In this document: in pieces, positions 1 through 11,977 of the stretch
Layout of the letters: each line of letters begins with the position of its first letter
Position numbering within the stretch: the first letter of the stretch is position 1
DNA from: Cunninghamia lanceolata
Lineage: Eukaryota; Streptophyta; Pinopsida; Cupressales; Cupressaceae
Direction: 5' to 3'
Length of the DNA: 64,000 nucleotides
Assembly: GCA_027924645.1 (NCBI GenBank)
Contig: BSBN01000140.1
Span: forward strand, 10,360,501-10,424,500
Program-made: the position numbers and the translations under genes
The notes under the pieces: model-generated
Told to the model about the DNA's origin: nothing
Seen by the model: the letters and a program-made list of their open reading frames with translations, nothing else
Databases searched by the model: none

Positions 1-271
1 ACTTTATCATTTATTTATGATCTTTACTTGTTAAGGGAGAGGGACAGGTGGTGGGTAGGGTAATATTGAGTGAGGGGTCCAGGTTAGCAGCGTTCGAGTT
101 GGATTTTTTTTTCTACATCCCTTGGCAATGGAGCTGGCACCCCCCATTTTTTTCCTGTCGTTGTTTAATCACGGTTATCAATGTTTTAGTGCATTTTTAA
201 AAAATCGTAAGAAAAACACTAAAAAGTGTCATCAACCAGGACAATAGTATGATCCCTTCATGGGTTGGTGC
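1..271. repeat. Left half of a MITE-like inverted-repeat element, split by element A
   Basis: This non-coding flank ends in GGTGC (267-271), the left copy of element A's target duplication. It resumes at 9838. Bases 33-45 (AAGGGAGAGGGAC) have a perfect 13-bp inverted match at 10201-10213. The adjoining GGTGGGTAGGGTA (about 49-61) has an inverted match at 10045-10056. With A removed, the unit would be about 600 bp, a size typical of a miniature inverted-repeat element. No target duplication outside the arms is convincing, so the class is uncertain. No open reading frame of interest is present. Confidence 0.4.
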
Positions 272-1095
272 TGTGATAGGTGAAAGTCAAGTTTAGCAGA
301 TCAGACATAGTCATGAAACCCTAACCCTACCATCATCAAGGAATCTAATCTAAATGAAATCAAAGAACAATGCAATTCAAGCATAACATCACCTAGACCG
401 TGCGATTCCTTGTTTGAGAGATGTGGACTGCTTCTTCAACAATGAACAATTGCAATGCTAAAAGCTGCCATGATGGATGATGAAAAGCTCAAATGAATGC
501 TCAAGATGCTCAAGATGATAATGCAGGTGCTATATGATTGTTGGATCCTCTCATATGGAATGAGAGGGTGTTTATATAGGGCTCAGCCAAGATCAATTGA
601 CGGTGGAGATTCAGAGGCTGTGTGAATGGCTAGGATTGAAAGATACTAAATTTAGGTTCCCTTAGTTGTGCATGTGAAGGATATGAATGAAAGTTGTCTT
701 ACAACACATGATTGACTGGACAAGTGTTGGAATGTGATGAAAGGTGAGTAGTTAATTCAAATAAAATATTTGAATTAGTTGGGATATGAGTTGGATATTA
801 ATGAAATAAATAAAATTTATTTAATTAATAGGATAAATGAATAAAATGGGATAAGATATGATGTGGAAATTAATTAAATAAATAAAATTTATTTAATTAA
901 TTGGGATGAGGATAGGATAAATAGGATTATGATGTGGAATTAATTAAATAAATAAAATTTATTTAATTAATTGGCTAAGTAGGATGAGAATGCGATTTTA
1001 ATTAAATAAATAATAGTTATTTAATTAATTGGCTTAATGATTTAACAAGGTGTTGCTAGACATGGACAAAGTTGGGACAAATTTGGGTGTCTACA
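272..1095 (-). repeat. 3' LTR of Gypsy element A
   Basis: Begins TGTGATAGG on the plus strand and ends GTCTACA. On the element's own strand it therefore opens TGTAGACACCC and closes CCTATCACA. It pairs with 9006-9837. A TATA-like CTATATAAA lies on the minus strand at 571-579. Between about 750 and 1030 it carries five AT-rich palindromes in the upstream (U3) part. Choosing base 272 rather than 274 as the edge gives the perfect GGTGC target duplication. Confidence 0.92.
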
Positions 1096-1109
1096 TTTTG
1101 CCCCTCTTT
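1096..1109 (-). other. Polypurine tract of element A
   Basis: On the minus strand this reads AAAGAGGGGCAAAA directly before the 3' LTR. It is the usual plus-strand primer site of LTR retrotransposons. Element B has the identical tract at 39629-39642. Confidence 0.85.
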
Positions 1110-3699
1110 GATACAATGTTTGATAGAGCGTTGTGTCAAAGAAGATACGATATGCGTTCGATAAACAAGTTATACCCCAGTGTAACTAGTAGGTGATGCC
1201 CCCTCGAGAGGTAAGCCAGGCTAACTAGGAAGGGCTGGGTTGGCTCTCGATAGAAGAAAAGGCTAAAAAGAAGGCAGACACGAAGGAAATGGGGGTTGCA
1301 TGGAAGAAAATAGGCTATGGCATAGAAGAATTAGGGTTGTGAGAAGGGCTATAAGTAGGTTCTAGATAGGATGATGGGCAGCTTTCAAGTAATTGCTCAG
1401 AATGAAAAGAAATGTAGTCCTTATGTTTGATATAGCATATGGATGTTATGCACCAGGGTATAAGAGATGAAGGTGTCGAGATATCCAATGCGCAACTAGC
1501 GTGTTAAAATCTTGTCTAAACGCATGAGGTCAAGATGTTGAGCCAACATGCACAAGATATGAATAACAGCTAGTGTTGGACTTTGACGCTACAAGCAATG
1601 GTTTGAGCTTATCTCCACTACACATAATGATAGCTTGCTGGTTATATGTATGGAGCTAGTCTTAACATAGGATAGTCTCAAATTCATAAGAGACTGTTTA
1701 GCTTCTCAGATGCTAGAGATATTGATATGTAAGATGCTAATTCCAACATGTACAAGATACTAATACGCATAGAAAGAGGATAAGATCATCCCGCAAATGC
1801 AAGATAAAATGATAACACACACAAGCAAGCAAGCAAGCATGCACAAATGATTCAAAAACAAACAAGGTATTGCCCCACTTAAGCTGTAAACCAATGATTA
1901 ATTGCTAATTGTTTGGTTGATGATAGTTGAGAGTGTTGTCATTGCGGGGAAAGCTATATCCCTAGATCAACACAAAGTTGTTTGCTGAGTTGATTCACTG
2001 ATTGGCTGATTGATTTGGCTTACAACAAGGCTAGGATCAAGTCCATGGATTGCATTTGGATAACTTGGCTAGATTGATTAGCTTGATTGGTATAGCTTTA
2101 AGGATGGGCTTGCATTTGGATCATTGCTTTGATTCTTTTGAAGATGATGAAATGTTGATTAGATTGATTTGATGAAGGATGGATGATTTGTGGTGGATTG
2201 AGATACTTTTGATTTGTTGGAGTGATTGGATTTATTTTGATGGTTGGCTTGATGTGCTTGAGTTGATTTGCTTTGGTGTTAATGTTGATGATTGATAAGA
2301 TGTGTTTTGATGGTTGGCTTGATATGCTTTGGTTTTGATGTTTCCTATTGCGAGGTCGGTTGTTTTGATGATTGGATTATTTTGAATGATGATAGTGATG
2401 GTGTGATTATTAGAGTATCCACTCAATCTAAGTATAAGCAAGTGTTCTCAGTGTGCTCAAACAAGGTATTGTCCTTGTCAAGTCATAAATCAGTGATTGA
2501 TTGTTTGATTTGTTGATGATAGTGTTGTCATTGCGAGGAAAGCCATATCCCTAGATCAACACAAGGATGTGGGAATGCTATATCCCATTGATGATGATTG
2601 ATAATGATTGATTTGGTTCATGACAAGATTAGGATCAAAACTTGTTGATTTGATTGGATAATGTTCCTTGATTGATTGGCTTGCTTGATATGGATTAATG
2701 TGACTTAGATTTAAGATCATTGCTTAGATTAATTGGATTGATATGATTGGAAGAGGTGATTGATTGAAATGGATGAATGAATGTTATTGATAAGAAGAAT
2801 TGATGATGATGATGATTTGATTTTGAATGTTGAAGTGGATTGTTTTGGATTGATGATGATTGGTTTGATTGCATGGATTTTTTGTCGGATATTGATTTTG
2901 TTGGATTTTTTTGACATATTTGATTTTTTGGGATTTTTGAGATTTTTTTTTTTTTTTGTGTTTTTGAATGTTTTAGAACATCAATGGATTTACAATTTAG
3001 GTAGCCTTTGTGCTTGATACCAATGACAAGGGAAAAAACCAAGTCTAGGTGCAAGGGATGGATAAAAGGATTGGATGGATAAAATGATGGGCTCATAGTA
3101 AATGGGATGGAAGGCTCATGATAAATGGATAGGCCATATAAAGGATGGATGCATGCCTCGTGATAAACGAATAGGTAGGCTATAGTGGAAAGCTCATGAT
3201 AAATAGATGGGGATAAGCTATAAGATGGAAAGCTCATGATAAGGGTATGCCATAGTGGATGGATCATAAGGGAGCTAGGATGTGATCTTCAAAGGCTATG
3301 TTGCATAGGAAGAACTTGCCCCCATTCAAGGTGGTAATGCTTAAGATTTTTTGCATGATAAGGCTCATGACAATGGGATGACATGATAGGTTTTACATGA
3401 CAAGGTGTATGATAGGTGGATAATGATAAGATGGATTGATTAAGAAGGTATGAGATATACCAAGAGATATCCAAAGCATGTTTCAAGATTTTGCCCCTAT
3501 GTCTTCATCAAAATCAAAAGGCAAAAGGATGAATGAATGGATAAATGGGTTCAATAGGATAGGCTTGTTTATGTAATGGCTAAGGATGGTAGGATGGTGT
3601 GGTAATGGTATGATATAATGGGATAGATAGTTTGGAAATGGATAGGTTGGATGAGACAATGTGCCCCCAAGTGTAAGTGACATAGAAGATCAACCTACA
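1110..3699 (-). other. Long 3' non-coding region of element A
   Basis: No credible coding sequence. The short frames here are made of low-complexity H, S, P, I and Y residues and are broken in the sister element. The region matches 37156-39628 of element B. It contains a partly duplicated module: a stretch around 1864-1980 (TATTGCCCC to GATCAACACAA on the plus strand) recurs at about 2466-2570. Many GAT/TGAT and ATGGATGGAT runs give a strong purine/pyrimidine skew. A T-run lies at 2941-2958. Confidence 0.7.
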
Positions 3700-3881
3700 C
3701 ATGACGCCTGTTTGCCAGGTTTTCATCATGGTACTTATCCAAGGTGCCTGTTTACCAGGTTTTCACCGTTGGACAAAGGGCTTTCTCTTTACTATTTTGA
3801 TTTTTGATTTTTTTTTATTTTTTTATTTTTTAGATGGGTTGACATTTACACATGGTGCCTGTTTGCCAGGTTTTCACCATG
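3700..3881 (-). other. Three-hairpin RNA array in element A
   Basis: Three similar stem-loops lie at 3851-3881, 3739-3772 and 3700-3730, listed in minus-strand order. On the element strand each reads: outer stem of 7 to 8 bp, one-sided AAAA bulge, inner stem CCTG/CAGG, loop GCAAA or GTAAA. Outer stems are CATGGTG with CACCATG in the first, CCAA-GGTG with CACC-TTGG (one bulged base) in the second, and CATGATG with CGTCATG (one wobble) in the third. The array sits about 180 bases past the gag frame end. The same three hairpins occur in element B with pairing-preserving changes. Function is unknown; a packaging, export or stability element is possible. Confidence 0.7.
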
Positions 3882-4064
3882 GTAATGGATAGGAGGGACT
3901 CAAGTGGCTAGTGCAATGGATGTTGGTAGTCCCGTTAGAGATGGATGTCATCGCATGGACCATGTCAAGTGTGCTCATAGATGTTGATAAGGGATTGCAT
4001 GGATGGGAGATGGATTAGGTGGATAATAGATTATGATGTGGATTATGAAGGATAGATGAAAGGC

Positions 4065-7000
4065 TTATGCAAAAGCATGGACCATAGGAAGGTGATGGGA
4101 AAGATATGTAGGATAATGGATGAAGGATGGGTAGATATAGTTATGATGAGGTGTTACGGAGTGGAAGGGAACCATGACCAACGGTTGCACACACCGTGAT
4201 AAACATTGAAGCTTTTGATGAGATGGTGGTGTAGGAAGCAATGGAGATGTTTTCTTAGGAGATGGGTGATGAAGTGATTTAGGAACCCACATAGATTTAG
4301 TATTTTTAGTGCTTTTGCTTTGCTTGTGGGATTTTTGAAGGGAATGGAAGTTTTTGATGGAAGTAGGCTTTTGGATGGATATAGTTGGTTGGGATTCTTG
4401 AGATGCGGATGAAGATGCCTCATTCATTTTGCTAGCTATTTGCTTAGGAACCCAAGCCATTTTACTTTTGGGCTTTGCTTTTGGAGGTAAGGGTTTGGAT
4501 GGTTGCTTAGATGTGGATGAGGATGCCTCAAATGCTTTGCTAGCTATTTGTTTAGGAACCCAAACTATTTTGCTTTTGGGCTTTGCTTTTGGAGGTATGG
4601 GCTTGGATAGCTTTGTGAATGTACTTTGCTTAGAAGATGGATGATTTAGAGACTTTTCACATTGATACCCTAAGGCATGAGGGTCCTTAGGAGTTTTAGT
4701 TGGATTTTTGGCTTTATAGATAAAGGCATCTAAATGTTTATTTTGGAATCCCATGGGGTGGATGGAAGTGGGGTTGGTGGAATGAATGGAAGCTTCATGT
4801 TTAGGCAATGTGTGCATTTGTTGGCCATGATTAGGGATGTAAGGATACTTATGAATGATAGGTATGTTAGGTGTTGGAAGCAACGGTGGTAAGGTGGATG
4901 GAGGGATATTTGGAGTTGGTAAAAGTGGAGGTAAAGTGGATGGCGGAAAGTGTATGGTCACATGCTTTTGACATTTATAGGATGATGGAGATGGAATGGT
5001 AACATATGTTTTGTGAACATGATGTGGTTTGTGATGGAAAGTGGACTTAGGATGGATGGAGGAATTATCAACATCTTTAGCTTGTTTACCTTGGGATGTG
5101 TATCCAAGGCCATATGAGCATGGAGGGATCTTGACATGGTTCGGCTCCAAAATACCTTTTTCATAAAGACCTAGGCCTTTACCTTTGTAGTTCATGTTTT
5201 GGAGTATGCGATGGACAATGGGACTAGATGTGTTTTGGGAACTAGACTTGAGTTCTTTATTAGAGGGAGAAGATGAAATGGAGGACAAAGGTTGTTGTTA
5301 TCCTAAGGAAGAACATTCTTGGAGGAAGGTGGTAAGACCACTAGGACATGATGGTGGACTTGAAATGGGATCGATGGTAAATGTGGAGGGAGGATCATTA
5401 GCATTGTGTTCACTAAGATCCAAGTTATTTGTTTGATCTTCTATGCTTATGTGTTCTTGAGAGGCACATGTCTCATTATGACAAGTGGATGTTTGCTCAT
5501 TATGGATAGGGCTAGATGGCAGATGACTAGGAGCAATTTGGATATCTTGCTCATGGATGGTTATGGGATTATGGATAGGATCAAGGTACTTTTTAATAGG
5601 TTCTTCATCATAGATATCATCTTGATCATGAGATAGATAAAGTTTTTCCAAATGGATCATCATGGTTTTCATGATCTTAGCTAGAACCTTGATCATAACT
5701 ATGAGCAAAAATAGGATTAAGTGGGCTATAAAAGGGATAAATTTGCTCATGAATGAGGTCATGGTGATGACTAATAGCTTGAGGGCAACCCATAAGTAGG
5801 TCATGGATAGGTGGAACTTAGAGGTGCTTTGATCTTGATTAAGATTAAGGTTCAATATTTCCACATGTTTAAGATTATGCTCTTGACATACCTCTTGACT
5901 TTGGATGGAAGTGGAAGGTTCTTGACTGGACTTGATAGGCTCTTGATAGTTATCAACATGAAGGCATGATGGCTCTTGACTTAGGCTTGTGGTTGGAGAC
6001 TCTTGAATAGGCTTGTTGGCTTGTAGGTCACATGATGGGCTTAAAGGGCTAGGCATGTTAATGGAAGGCTCTTGAATAGGCTCAAGGATATGTGAACCAC
6101 ATGATGAGATTATAGGATTGGACATGACCTTTGGAAGTTCATTGGTAGGCTCATGAATGGGTGTTTGACATGGGGGTAGTTTATTCCTTGCTAGTAGCCA
6201 ATGGATCACATCCTTTGCAAGTGTATGAGTGGATGGGAAATATAATGGATGGATGATAATGGTAGATGGCATTGGACTAAGATTAGGATGAGGATTAGGT
6301 TGAGAGCTAATTGGATTGGGTGGATTAGGATTTGGACTAGATGGGGGTGATGTGGCACGATTTCCCATTATAGGTGGGTACACCTTGTAAACAATTGAGA
6401 GAAATATTGGGCATTGGTTTGTATTATGGCCTTTGGTCCTATGGTATGCACAATAATCATGTTCATCATATGGACTTTCTTCACATGGTTTGACTTTAGG
6501 AAGTTCAATGAGTTTTGCTTCAAGCATCCTTTGTAAAACTCTCTCAGCCGCATCCTTTGGTGAATGATTAGAATGACATGGTGAGGAAGGTAATGAAGGG
6601 CTTGGTGGTTTGGAAGGTAAAGGGATCAATGAACTATGATTGGGATCACATGGTGGTGTTGGGATAGGACTTGTTGGTTCATGTGATGGCATGTGATTGG
6701 ATGTTGGTGGCCACTCTAGATTGGTATCTCCCTTGTCAAAGGTTATTAGATCTTGCATAGGATAACTTGGGCTTGTTTGATTTATGTACAAGGGGCCATT
6801 GGGATTTGGATATGATTTTTGTTGGAAAGGTGGATTTAGATCTATCAATGGTGCTTGGTGGTCTTGTTGAAAAGGTGTATTTGGACTTACTTGATTTATG
6901 TACAAAAGGCCATTTAGACTTGAATGTTGTTCTTGTGATATCACTTGATTGCCTTGTGGATGGTCTTGGGAGTGCGTTGGAATGGTGGTATGAGGGATTG

Positions 7001-7346
7001 GATAAGCTTAAGGTGGATGTTCATAGGTTGATGTGGTATTGACTTGGTGGATAGGTGGATTAAGTTGATATGAAGTGGATGGATATGACATGTGGCTATG
7101 AGGTGGATTAGGTTGGTATTGAGTGGCTAAGGATTGTCGTACTTGTCGAGCTTGACTAGTGGCTAAAAGGTGTTGGACTTGGGCTATGGAGTGTTGTAGT
7201 TGAGGTGATTGGCTTGCATGGGGTTGAGCTCTTTGGAGGAAGAATTGTAATATTTCAATGGCATCTTGGTTGAGGGGTTGTGATCCTTGATAAAGATTTT
7301 GGAGGAATCTTCGGAATTTGATTTCTAGGTCCTCTAGTGTAGACAT
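4065..7346 (-). pseudogene. Gag-like polyprotein frame of element A, broken by two nonsense codons
   Basis: A single minus-strand frame of about 1,093 codons runs from the ATG at 7346 to a stop at 4065. It is interrupted near 7008 and 5298 by TAA where element B has CAA. The N-terminal 110 residues are helical and Q/L-rich, as in a capsid-like region. A long P/S/N/H-rich linker follows. A zinc-knuckle-like motif YCAYHRTKGHNTNQC (about 6410-6465) resembles the C-x-x-H-type knuckles of plant Gypsy gags. Near 5100-5230 the segment NMNYKGKGLGLYEKG followed by YGLGY resembles the G-patch found in some plant Gypsy polyproteins. A strongly hydrophobic stretch lies at about 5680-5830. Compared with B this copy has two in-frame tandem expansions, one around the LYINQ repeat and one around the PKSK-VPKQIASK repeat. 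There is no protease, RT or integrase. Confidence 0.8.
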
Positions 7347-8984
7347 GTTGTCACCAAGTGTTTGTCTTAAGTCCTTTTAGCAAGTGCTTGCTTAGGGATT
7401 TGGATGATGATGTGGATTGTTTGGATGACTTGGCTATGTTTGGGATGAAAGTGATTGGGTTTGAATGTTTTTGGAAGAATGTGTAGGATGACTTGTCTTT
7501 ATGTGTTTTGGTGTTTAGAGCTTAATGTGGCAATATTCAAATAAATGATTATGCATATACACACATGAATCACTCATGCAAGACACATAAGCAAGTTTTA
7601 GTTTGGAAGAATGTGATGATGGTTAAGCAAGCACATGAAGACACTTCAACAAGTCCTAGTTAGGCAAGGCCACTATCACAAGGAGGTTCTAGTGAAAATC
7701 TGGGAGACCGGCAACCCACGAGCATCCAGCAAGCCACTTAAGACTGTAACTAACCCTACTAGGAGTTTTAATATACACAAAGGTACACCTCTTTTCGAGT
7801 TAGCACTGTATGGTGAGCGCTAATACCGGTTAGACTTGGCTTTTGCCTTATCCTCTAATTTTTATAGCGGACCGGATGAAAGTATCACTTGAGGTCGTTC
7901 CCTTGGGGTCGATACCAAGGCAAGCCTCTCTAAGGCTAAACAAAAGAAACACAAGTAAATGTTTTTGATCTCCAAGTTCGTGTTGGGACGCGAGGAGAGA
8001 GCATACACATTTACTTGGTCACACTTGCATGGGGTTCATTAACCTTAGAAGTTCAATGTGTGGAAGACAATGCAAGCACTTGTTTATTTTAAATCCCAAA
8101 TCCAAATGTGATGAAAGACAATGGTTTGTTTTAGCCTAATTTTTTTTTATGTGAATTTGCAAACAAATGTTCATTTCAAAGCCCAAAATCCAAATGTGTT
8201 TGCAAACAATGATTAGAAGATGAGAAATGAAATGATTGCACCTGGTTAATTCGATCTCCAAATTGCTATAGATGTTGATTTCAATGTTGCTCCAACTCCT
8301 TATGATCACCTACAACATAAAAAAAAAAATGATATTATAATGCAGGCATAAAAAATAGGCTCATCAGGCAAGGAAAATTGTAATTTTAGATGCATAGCCG
8401 AATTAGATTTGATTATTTAGATATATTTTTGGTTCGAAAATTAAAAAATCAAAGAAGAGACCCTCATTAATTTTTAGAGAGCTTTCCGAAAATGTAAAGA
8501 AATCAGAAAAATTCCCTGTTTTGTGCCTAGAAATGCAGATTTATGGAAACAGTATAGTTGGCAAAGATCTAATTTTTTTGCATTATAAACAACCTCCAAA
8601 TTAAATCTACAAAACATAGACCCCCATTATAATTTTAAGAGCATTCCAGAAATGTAAACATTTCTAAAAAATTTGCTGATTTGCGCCCAAAATTGCGACT
8701 TTATAAAAAAACATAAAAACATGATAAATCCCGCAAAATTTGCGATAAACCCAAAATTTTTCTGCTGTAGCTTCCTTATATCATGGACAAATGTTTACTA
8801 AAATCTTGTAAAAAAATTCATAGCCGTTTGGAAGATATGATGAAATCTTTAAAACCTAGGGTTTTGTCCAAAAAGTACCAAATCTACAACAAAAAGTTAA
8901 TTAAACCTGCAAAACTCAACAATGGGGGTTATATGAATGCAAATTTTTACTACAAAAACCTGCAAAAAAGATCAAGCGAAGTGA
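7347..8984 (-). promoter_or_regulatory. 5' leader of element A
   Basis: Untranslated leader between the primer site and the gag ATG. The part nearest gag (about 7350-8290) matches the leader of B (about 32700-33662). It includes a GC-richer section (7640-7930) with a 6-bp stem CCTTGG/CCAAGG at 7901-7920. The part nearest the primer site (about 8300-8984) is AT-rich, holds an imperfect direct duplication of about 130 bp, and has no counterpart in B. The open frame visible at 7635-7823 is antisense and is treated as chance. Confidence 0.6.
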
Positions 8985-9002
8985 GTCCCACCGGGCGTGC
9001 CA
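8985..9002 (-). other. Primer-binding site of element A
   Basis: On the minus strand TGGCACGCCCGGTGGGAC follows the 5' LTR after a 3-base spacer. It begins with the TGG expected to pair with a tRNA 3' CCA. Element B has the same site with one difference. I cannot assign the primer tRNA from memory. Confidence 0.7.
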
Positions 9003-9005
9003 AAT

Positions 9006-9837
9006 TGTGATAGGTGAAAGTCAGGTTTAGCAGATAAGACATAGTCATGAAACCCTAACCCTACCATCATCAAGGAATCTAATCTAAATGAAATCAAAGA
9101 ACAATGCAATTCAAGCATAACATCACCTAGACTGTGCGATTCCTTATTTGAGAGATGTGGACTGCTTCTTCAACAATGAACAATTGCAATGCTGAAAGCT
9201 GCCATGATGGATGATGAAAAGCTCAAATGAATGCTCAAATGCTCAAGATGCTCAAGATGATAATGTAGGTGCTATATGATTGCTGGATCCTCTCATATGG
9301 AATGAGATGGTGTTTATATAGGGCTCAGCCAAGATCAATTGACGGTGGAGATTCAGAGGCTGTGTGAATGGCTAGGATTGAAAGATACTAAATTTAGGTT
9401 CCATTAGTTGTGCATGTGAAGGATATGAATGAAAGTTGTCTTACAACACATGATTGACTGGACAAGTGTTGGAATGTGATGAAAGGTGAGTAGTTAATTC
9501 AAATAAAATATTTGAATTAGTTGGGATATGAGTTGGATATTAATTAAATAAATAAAATTTATTTAATTAATAGGATAAATGAATAAAATGGGATAAGATA
9601 TGATGTGGAAATTAATTAAATAAATAAAATTTATTTAATTAATTGGGATGAGGATAGGATAAATAGGATTATGATGTGGAATTAATTAAATAAATAAAAT
9701 TCATTTAATTAATTGGCTAAGTAGGATGAGAATGGGATTTTAATTAAATAAATAATAGTTATTTAATTAATTGGCTTAATAATTTAACAAGGTGTTGCTA
9801 GACATGGACAAAGTTGGGACATATTTGGGTGTCTACA
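9006..9837 (-). repeat. 5' LTR of Gypsy element A
   Basis: Partner of 272-1095, about 98% identical by eye. A TATA-like CTATATAAA lies on the minus strand at 9313-9321, so transcription would run leftward into the leader. The repeated ATGCTCAA unit near 9232-9256 is one copy longer than in the 3' LTR. The AT-palindrome array is at about 9490-9775. Confidence 0.92.
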
Positions 9838-9842
9838 GGTGC

Positions 9843-10213
9843 CACGCCAATAATTGCCCATTTTAATACTAGTTAATGTGCATTAATTGCCCAACATCCT
9901 ACCGTGACGGTCTTAATGCCTACCACCTTGATATGCACACCATTTACTTAGTGTTGCTTAAAGTTTCATGAAAACTCCGTTCATGAGAACAATTTGCATT
10001 TGGAGCGATTGTTTTCATTATTTTTTGAGAAAGTGGTAAAAAATACCCTACCCACCATAGGACATATTATGAATTTTATATGAACCTGTCCTATCATATT
10101 AAAAAGGATATTTGAATTTTTTGCTGGCTCTTTTATTGCCCAAAAATGGGCCTAAGGCTGTCACATAGTATACCCACCATACGTCCTATACCCACGATGG
10201 GTCCCTCTCCCTT
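9843..10213. repeat. Right half of the MITE-like inverted-repeat element
   Basis: Continues the sequence broken at 271. GTCCCTCTCCCTT (10201-10213) is the inverted partner of 33-45. A segment ACCCACCATAGGACATAT (about 10050) is partly repeated as ACCCACCATACGTCCTAT (about 10172), so the right arm seems internally duplicated. No coding sequence is seen. Confidence 0.4.
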
Positions 10214-11977
10214 GTCCATTCTTATTGTTTACCTTTCTATAGCATTCTCTTTGCTATTGTTTGATTGTGTTTTTATCTATTTACTTTTAATTTTTCTCTT
10301 TTATCCTCTTCTCTCTTAACTTTATCAAATGTATTTCAGTACTCATTTTCTCTATCTAGAGTAAACCAATCAAAATAGAGTATTATTTTTCATGTGGAAC
10401 AAATTTTAATTTTTCATGAGAAAATTTTAACAAAAAAATTCAAAAAATCATTTATCTATGTTGTAATTGGTTCAAAATTTGAGCTATATGATAAAACCCT
10501 AATAAAATTTAATTTATTTATAAAAATAAAGTGTCACTATAGTTTATTAGGGTTTCATTTTGTTTTCTACACAATCAATTAATATGTTCTTTTATTAGGG
10601 TTTTATCATATAAATAAAAAACAAAGTATATTCAACAATAGGAGAAGTTATATTTTATAGATTTTACTATAGAGGCGTCAATTTAATTTTATTTTATTTT
10701 CTACATAATATTATTTAATTTATTTCTTTTTCAATGTGCTTTTTTATTTACACTAGAAAATTTTATTTTATAGTTATATTTTATAGAATAAATACTTTGG
10801 TTAGTTGTTTACATATATTTTTAAAATAATAAAGTCTTAATCTATATTGAAAATGAAAGGATTAGTTAATAAAACCCTAGCTAAATACAAAAAAAAATCA
10901 AACCCTAGGTAAATTAAATTACATATTATAAAACACACAATTTTGATAAATAACTCTTCTAATAGTAACTAAAGTTTAAGGAAACAAAATAAACCATAAT
11001 AAAATAATATATTTCTTATATCTATGTTTTATTTTTATTGGTTTTATTTATTTCATGTTGACTTTAATTTTAATTTTAGTTTTTTAATGTTGCAGCAGAT
11101 TTTATTTTAAGATTTTAGCAACGAATTTGATTTTTTTTAAATTCTAGCAATATGAAATGATTTATGCATACACCTAACACCATTATTCCACCAAATAACA
11201 AATCATGAATCACTGTCATTTTCATTTGATTCTTCATTTTGATTTTTTTGTGCTTCTTGATTTTTATGCTTTTGTAATTCTGTGATTTTATTTTTGGTTG
11301 TTTTCCATATTGGAACTTTCAAACATTTATGTTTTATATATGCTTCAACTATATTTTTTTGTAATGTTTATGATTATTTATTTTAATATGTCGGCTATTT
11401 AATTATTTTTATAAAAAATTTCTTAACACGATGTTTTTTTTTTAATGTTAAAATATTTATGTAATAATTGGCATATAAAATTGCAACACACATGTTTGTA
11501 TTCAAATTAATTATTTTATGGAAAGAGTTGAAAAGTATTGTTCTATGGTATTTGATTTTAAAGGAAAATAAAAAAACTAAATTAAATTAAATTAAATACA
11601 CACATCTTAAAGGATGGAGCTAGATAAACTAATGAATTTTAAAAAGCTTCTAAATTAAAATATTATATATGAGAATATGTCAAGGTTAACCTAACATGAA
11701 TATTTTTCAAAAAAAAAATTATTGATTGCAAGATACTATGTGTTTTGATTCCTAAAAACTCTATCTTCTATGCATCTTCCCATTTAGTTTTATGCTTCAT
11801 TAGGGACAATGTCTTAATGCATTTATATAGCTACAAATGACTCATTTTTATGCATAATTGGGCTTCCATCACTTATCCTTATGTGCATATAGTCATAGTC
11901 TAATTAGAAAATTATTATCATTAATGCAATTATTATCCATAATCCTATAATAGTTGGTATAGAATGTTCTAATACCA
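10214..11977. other. Unassigned AT-rich DNA
   Basis: Very AT-rich sequence with scattered AACCCTA/TAGGGTTT words and no recognisable gene or element. The frame at 10394-10582 is low-complexity and unsupported. The last 30 bases (about 11950-11977) resemble the primer-side flank of the LTR that follows. Confidence 0.5.

Larger units (their letters stand above)
272..9837 (-). mobile_element. Gypsy-type LTR retrotransposon A (non-autonomous)
   Basis: A complete LTR retrotransposon of 9,566 bp on the minus strand. It is bounded by LTRs of 824 bp (272-1095) and 832 bp (9006-9837) and a perfect 5-bp target duplication GGTGC (267-271 and 9838-9842). In minus-strand order it holds the 5' LTR, a primer-binding site, a long leader, one gag-like frame (7346 to 4065), a hairpin array, a long non-coding 3' region, a polypurine tract and the 3' LTR. 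The two LTRs differ by about 14 substitutions and one 8-nt slippage indel by eye, which suggests fairly recent insertion. No protease, reverse transcriptase, RNase H or integrase can be read, so mobilisation would need a partner element. Element B at 30334-40598 is a sister copy. Assignment to Gypsy rests on the style of the gag knuckle, the G-patch-like motif and the overall layout, not on an RT sequence. Confidence 0.9.

Noticed and set aside
1864..2570. Possible CRISPR-like or satellite array
   Set aside because: Only two diverged copies of a module with irregular spacing. This is a duplicated untranslated segment of a retrotransposon.
2781..3017. Plus-strand frame rich in I, L, F and D
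   Set aside because: It is antisense to element A and arises from GAT and T runs. No start context or conservation is seen.
2695..3267. 190-residue minus-strand frame
   Set aside because: H/S/P/Y-rich low-complexity sequence in the 3' non-coding region of A. The equivalent part of B is split into several frames, so there is no conserved protein.
7635..7823. 62-residue plus-strand frame
   Set aside because: Antisense to the leader of A. The equivalent strand in B is not open in the same way, and no family features are present.
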